A stretch of 10,620 nt of DNA from Verrucomicrobiia bacterium. Its GTDB lineage: Bacteria; Verrucomicrobiota; Verrucomicrobiia; Opitutales; Opitutaceae. This document shows, one piece after another, positions 8,047 to 10,620 of this stretch (the stretch's first letter is position 1; every line of letters starts with the position of its first letter). The notes below the pieces were generated by a model, which was given only the letters and a program-made list of their open reading frames with translations, did not search any database and was not told where the DNA came from. A program made the position numbers and the translations under genes. Location of the stretch: assembly GCA_030424825.1 (NCBI GenBank), contig JAUHWE010000103.1:1-10620 (forward strand). The letters are read 5' to 3'.

Positions 8047-9457
8047 AAGTACTCGATTCTTCCATCACAATTAGGGTGTCGAGCAAGACCTGAGAAAACT
8101 CAGGGCGCAATGAATCGAGTTTCTTTCTCTTGCCGGATTTGATCGCGTTGATCACGCCAACGCAAATGGATCTTCGTTCCTTGCTCCACTGAGAACAAGG
8201 ACCCATTTTAATCGCTTCATCGGTTAAATCCGGTTCCTTATCCTGACGGGCATGCGCCCTGTTGGCAATGAGTTGATACAGAAGAAAAGCGCGATCCAGC
8301 AGGACAAACGGAAACTGAGGATTCTGGTTCGGCCCTATGGATATTTCGTATCCGCCTAGTGGGATGCGCTTCAACTTGAGCTTAGCCAAAGAACGGCCTT
8401 TCAGCAAGGCAGCGACGGCACCCGTAATCGCACCCGATGCGGTAAAAACGCCGAAAGAGATTCCCCCAAACAGGACATCAAGCCCGACACCCGCCCCTGC
8501 ACCCAGCGCAGCCGCTGAAAGCGTAAGCTGCTTTCCCGTCAAACCCAAAACCTGCCAGGTCTGTTCAGAGAAAAGATCTTCGGCCAGAATGGGATCGTGC
8601 GATACCTTCACTTGCAACCGAGTGTGGCTGAACTCCCTGAGGATCCGATCCCATGCTCTCTCTTCGATCGAGCGCAGTCCTTCACGAAAAGCGGTTTCCA
8701 GCTCTTCCTTCACGAATTCAGTTTTGCTTTCGTCGGCCAAGAGTCGGGACTTTTTGTATACAAGCGACTTTTCCAATGTTTCGAATATCAGATCTGCCGA
8801 CCGTCGCCGTTTTCCATCGCGATCACTGATGATCTGGGAAATCGCCTTTTCCAAAGCCGGATTCCAGTTTTGCTCGATACTCTTTAACGACTCGAGAAGT
8901 TCTATCCGGTTGCGGAAATTCGCCTTACAAGCGTCAAACAGAAAAGTGGCGTTAAAGTGCTTCCGGAACTCTCTTTTCCAGTTTTCCAGATGATCCGGCC
9001 TTTCCGATTTGGAATTGATAACTCCCATTCGAGGATTTCCGACAAGTCGCAATATTTCCATCTCAGCGAGATCCGTTTTCCCAATTGGACGCGAACCGTC
9101 CGCGACGAATATAACTCCCGCGCCTTCACCTAACGGCTTCAGGAGCTCACAGTCATGCTCGAACCCGGGAACATAGGAAAACTCCTTGAGAAAACGACTC
9201 ACCAAGCCTTCATGGTCATCGGAGTTCTCCTCAAACCATTTCAAAATCCGCTTAGGATTTTGAAATCCTGGCGTATCCACAAATTGAATCATTATTTTTC
9301 CGTGGGCCTTCCACGATATTCGCTCATTACGAATCGTCTCACCCGGTGTGGGACTGATAGAGATTCGATCATCACCCGTCAGGGTCGAAACGACTGAAGA
9401 CTTTCCTTCGTTTGGATGGCCGATTATGGCAAAGACAGGTATTTCAGTCTCGTTCAT
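8045..9457 (-). CDS. P-loop GTPase of the DUF3482 type
   Basis: A 470-residue protein with an N-terminal Era/TrmE-like G domain. G1 is GHPNEGKS (13-20), the G2 threonine lies in PTPGET (Thr37 or Thr41), and G3 is DTPG (61-64). The G4 position reads NSKS (148-151) rather than NKxD, so guanine specificity or affinity may be unusual. A charged, probably helical region (200-285) follows. Next is a glycine-rich hydrophobic stretch (313-354, with GAGAGVGLDVLFGG) that could insert into or lie on a membrane, then a basic segment and a C-terminal domain. This order fits the GTPase/DUF3482 family as I remember it. The ATG at 9457 overlaps the TGA of the upstream gene as ATGA, so translation is probably coupled to the DUF2868 protein. 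No Shine-Dalgarno motif precedes it. Cellular role unknown; a membrane-associated regulatory or remodelling GTPase is a reasonable guess. Confidence 0.88.
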   Translation of the reverse strand: MNETEIPVFAIIGHPNEGKSSVVSTLTGDDRISISPTPGETIRNERISWKAHGKIMIQFVDTPGFQNPKRILKWFEENSDDHEGLVSRFLKEFSYVPGFEHDCELLKPLGEGAGVIFVADGSRPIGKTDLAEMEILRLVGNPRMGVINSKSERPDHLENWKREFRKHFNATFLFDACKANFRNRIELLESLKSIEQNWNPALEKAISQIISDRDGKRRRSADLIFETLEKSLVYKKSRLLADESKTEFVKEELETAFREGLRSIEERAWDRILREFSHTRLQVKVSHDPILAEDLFSEQTWQVLGLTGKQLTLSAAALGAGAGVGLDVLFGGISFGVFTASGAITGAVAALLKGRSLAKLKLKRIPLGGYEISIGPNQNPQFPFVLLDRAFLLYQLIANRAHARQDKEPDLTDEAIKMGPCSQWSKERRSICVGVINAIKSGKRKKLDSLRPEFSQVLLDTLIVMEESST

Positions 9458-10620
9458 GGTGTCGGGAGATTCAAGGCGCAGTAAGGATCACCAAGACGGC
9501 GAACAAAGGTCTTCCACATGGAGATGTCTTGCGGTTCAGGATCTTGATATCTGTCTTTCGAATCAATTTGCCCAAGCAATACAATATGTAGGGTGCGATC
9601 AGGGCCCACGACTTTCCTTACCGCTCGAATCAATTCTCTGGTTTCTTCAATGGGTGGCAACCATGATGCGAATACAAGGATCAGGTTTCCTCTATCTTCG
9701 GAATTGAGTTTCAGGTTAAGGTTTTCGGGATTCAACTGATCCTCAGCAGTAAGGGTCAGCACACTCAATCGCTCGGCTTGCTGGTGTAGTGTTCGGGCGA
9801 GCTCACTCTTAATTTGCTCTGCGGGCAACTCCTCATGGTAGTCGCTGGCTAGTAGGCAAACCACTTCCCGATTCGGGATGGGATCTCTATGGGAATTCTC
9901 GTCTAAGTCAGAAACAGCAGATCCGCCTAACCCGCTGGTCGATCTGTCCGCATTAGTATCAAACCCAAAGTCAAGCGATCGAATTCGTTCAACAACTCGA
10001 TTGGCCTCCACATGACTGAAGGAGAGTCGCTTGAGACAGCGACGTGCCGACAGGATACCCCAGCCGTAGAACACGATACGCGGAAGCAGGCCATAAACGA
10101 TCGTACCCAGAGTAAGGTACGACCACCAGGACACGAGATCTTCAGAGTTTAAGGAACGGATACCGTCTTTCAGAACAATGCGACTCCCCTCGATTTCCGA
10201 TAAGCTCGGATACCCAACACCTTCTCCGGCAAACCAGGACCAAGGTGATGCGGTTAAGCGAGCGACTTGATAAAGCCATTCCGCATCAATCTGGAGAGTG
10301 GTTTGCCACCCAAATGCCCGATCCGAGAAAAGAACGATTACCAAGGTAGCGCCAATCAGCCCAAAGTTGAACGCGATGGCCCACGCTTGAAAGTGAGCGA
10401 AGGCTTTCCGTTGCAACAATGGACGATAGATTGCCCACAAGCTTTTGAGGTCTCCCGAGGCATCCATTACGACGGAACGATGCTTCGAATCTATTCTCGA
10501 TGCCACATAGCGCATTAGACTCGCCGCGAAGTGAAGAAACAAAGGCTTTAATATCCGTATCCCCAGGAAACAGTCAAACGCGTTTGCCATCCATCGAAGC
10601 AGGGATATCAGCAGCAGCGA
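9454..10620 (-). CDS. DUF2868-type membrane protein, 5'-truncated by the window edge
   Basis: The frame stays open to base 10620 (Ser-Leu-Leu-Leu-Ile... upstream of an internal ATG at 10590), so the start lies outside the window and 388 residues are visible. Numbered from the first visible codon, membrane segments lie near 80-98 (IAFNFGLIGATLVIVLF) and 165-190 (YLTLGTIVYGLLPRIVFYGW), with more hydrophobic sequence at the very N-terminus. Between them is the stretch SDRAFGWQTTLQIDAEW ... ASPWSWF, which I recognise as the hallmark of DUF2868. The soluble C-terminal part (about 252-388) has alternating strands (VVCLLASDYHE, NLILVFASWLPP, LHIVLLGQ) suggesting a Rossmann-like fold, probably cytoplasmic. 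The gene ends in an ATGA overlap with the GTPase gene, so the two products are likely made together and probably interact. Function is unknown. Confidence 0.87.
   Translation of the reverse strand, partial: SLLLISLLRWMANAFDCFLGIRILKPLFLHFAASLMRYVASRIDSKHRSVVMDASGDLKSLWAIYRPLLQRKAFAHFQAWAIAFNFGLIGATLVIVLFSDRAFGWQTTLQIDAEWLYQVARLTASPWSWFAGEGVGYPSLSEIEGSRIVLKDGIRSLNSEDLVSWWSYLTLGTIVYGLLPRIVFYGWGILSARRCLKRLSFSHVEANRVVERIRSLDFGFDTNADRSTSGLGGSAVSDLDENSHRDPIPNREVVCLLASDYHEELPAEQIKSELARTLHQQAERLSVLTLTAEDQLNPENLNLKLNSEDRGNLILVFASWLPPIEETRELIRAVRKVVGPDRTLHIVLLGQIDSKDRYQDPEPQDISMWKTFVRRLGDPYCALNLPTP

Noticed and set aside
8337..8993. 218-codon plus-strand open frame antisense to the GTPase gene.
   Set aside because: It is Ser/Arg-rich without any motif and is explained as a shadow of the minus-strand gene, whose GTPase motifs are clear.

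Overview
The window looks like chromosomal DNA of a Verrucomicrobiota bacterium, probably from the Opitutae/Puniceicoccales side. The best clue is the C-terminus of the large secreted protein at 5003-8020. It carries the tail I associate with secreted proteins of that group: a 'DP.ISGPDADADGDTLSN..E' calcium-loop-like stretch followed by a 'W..EFSSSLQDW ... FFQI' strand region. Two PQQ-type beta-propeller proteins, roughly even base composition, and the lack of Shine-Dalgarno motifs before the visible starts fit that assignment but do not prove it. No RNA genes, CRISPR arrays, insertion sequences or phage genes were seen.

Layout: the plus strand carries four genes. (1) The 3' part of a PQQ-like beta-propeller protein (1-1116) runs in from outside the window. 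(2) A 12-helix MFS transporter (1116-2408) overlaps it by one base (TGATG). (3) After a 190-base gap comes an exported quinoprotein dehydrogenase of the glucose-dehydrogenase type, with a cytochrome c domain inserted inside the propeller (2599-4743). (4) After a 259-base gap holding a terminator-like hairpin and an AT-rich inverted repeat comes a 1005-residue exported repeat protein (5003-8020), built of four units of about 215 residues in an A-B-A-B pattern. Facing these, with only 24 bases between the stop codons, the minus strand carries a two-gene operon. It consists of a DUF2868-type membrane protein (10620-9454, 5' end outside the window) and a DUF3482-type P-loop GTPase (9457-8045), joined by an ATGA stop/start overlap.

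How the genes may work together: genes 1-3 suggest periplasmic oxidation of a sugar or alcohol plus uptake of a related small molecule. The dehydrogenase would pass electrons from PQQ to its own heme and on to the respiratory chain. This is inferred from families and adjacency; the substrate cannot be read from the sequence. The repeat protein is probably outside the cytoplasm and its function is unknown. The GTPase/DUF2868 pair is a recurrent but uncharacterised combination, best known to me from Proteobacteria, and probably acts at the inner membrane. The features most worth following up are the regular four-unit repeat protein, the GTPase/membrane pair with its degenerate G4 motif, and the cytochrome inserted into the quinoprotein propeller.
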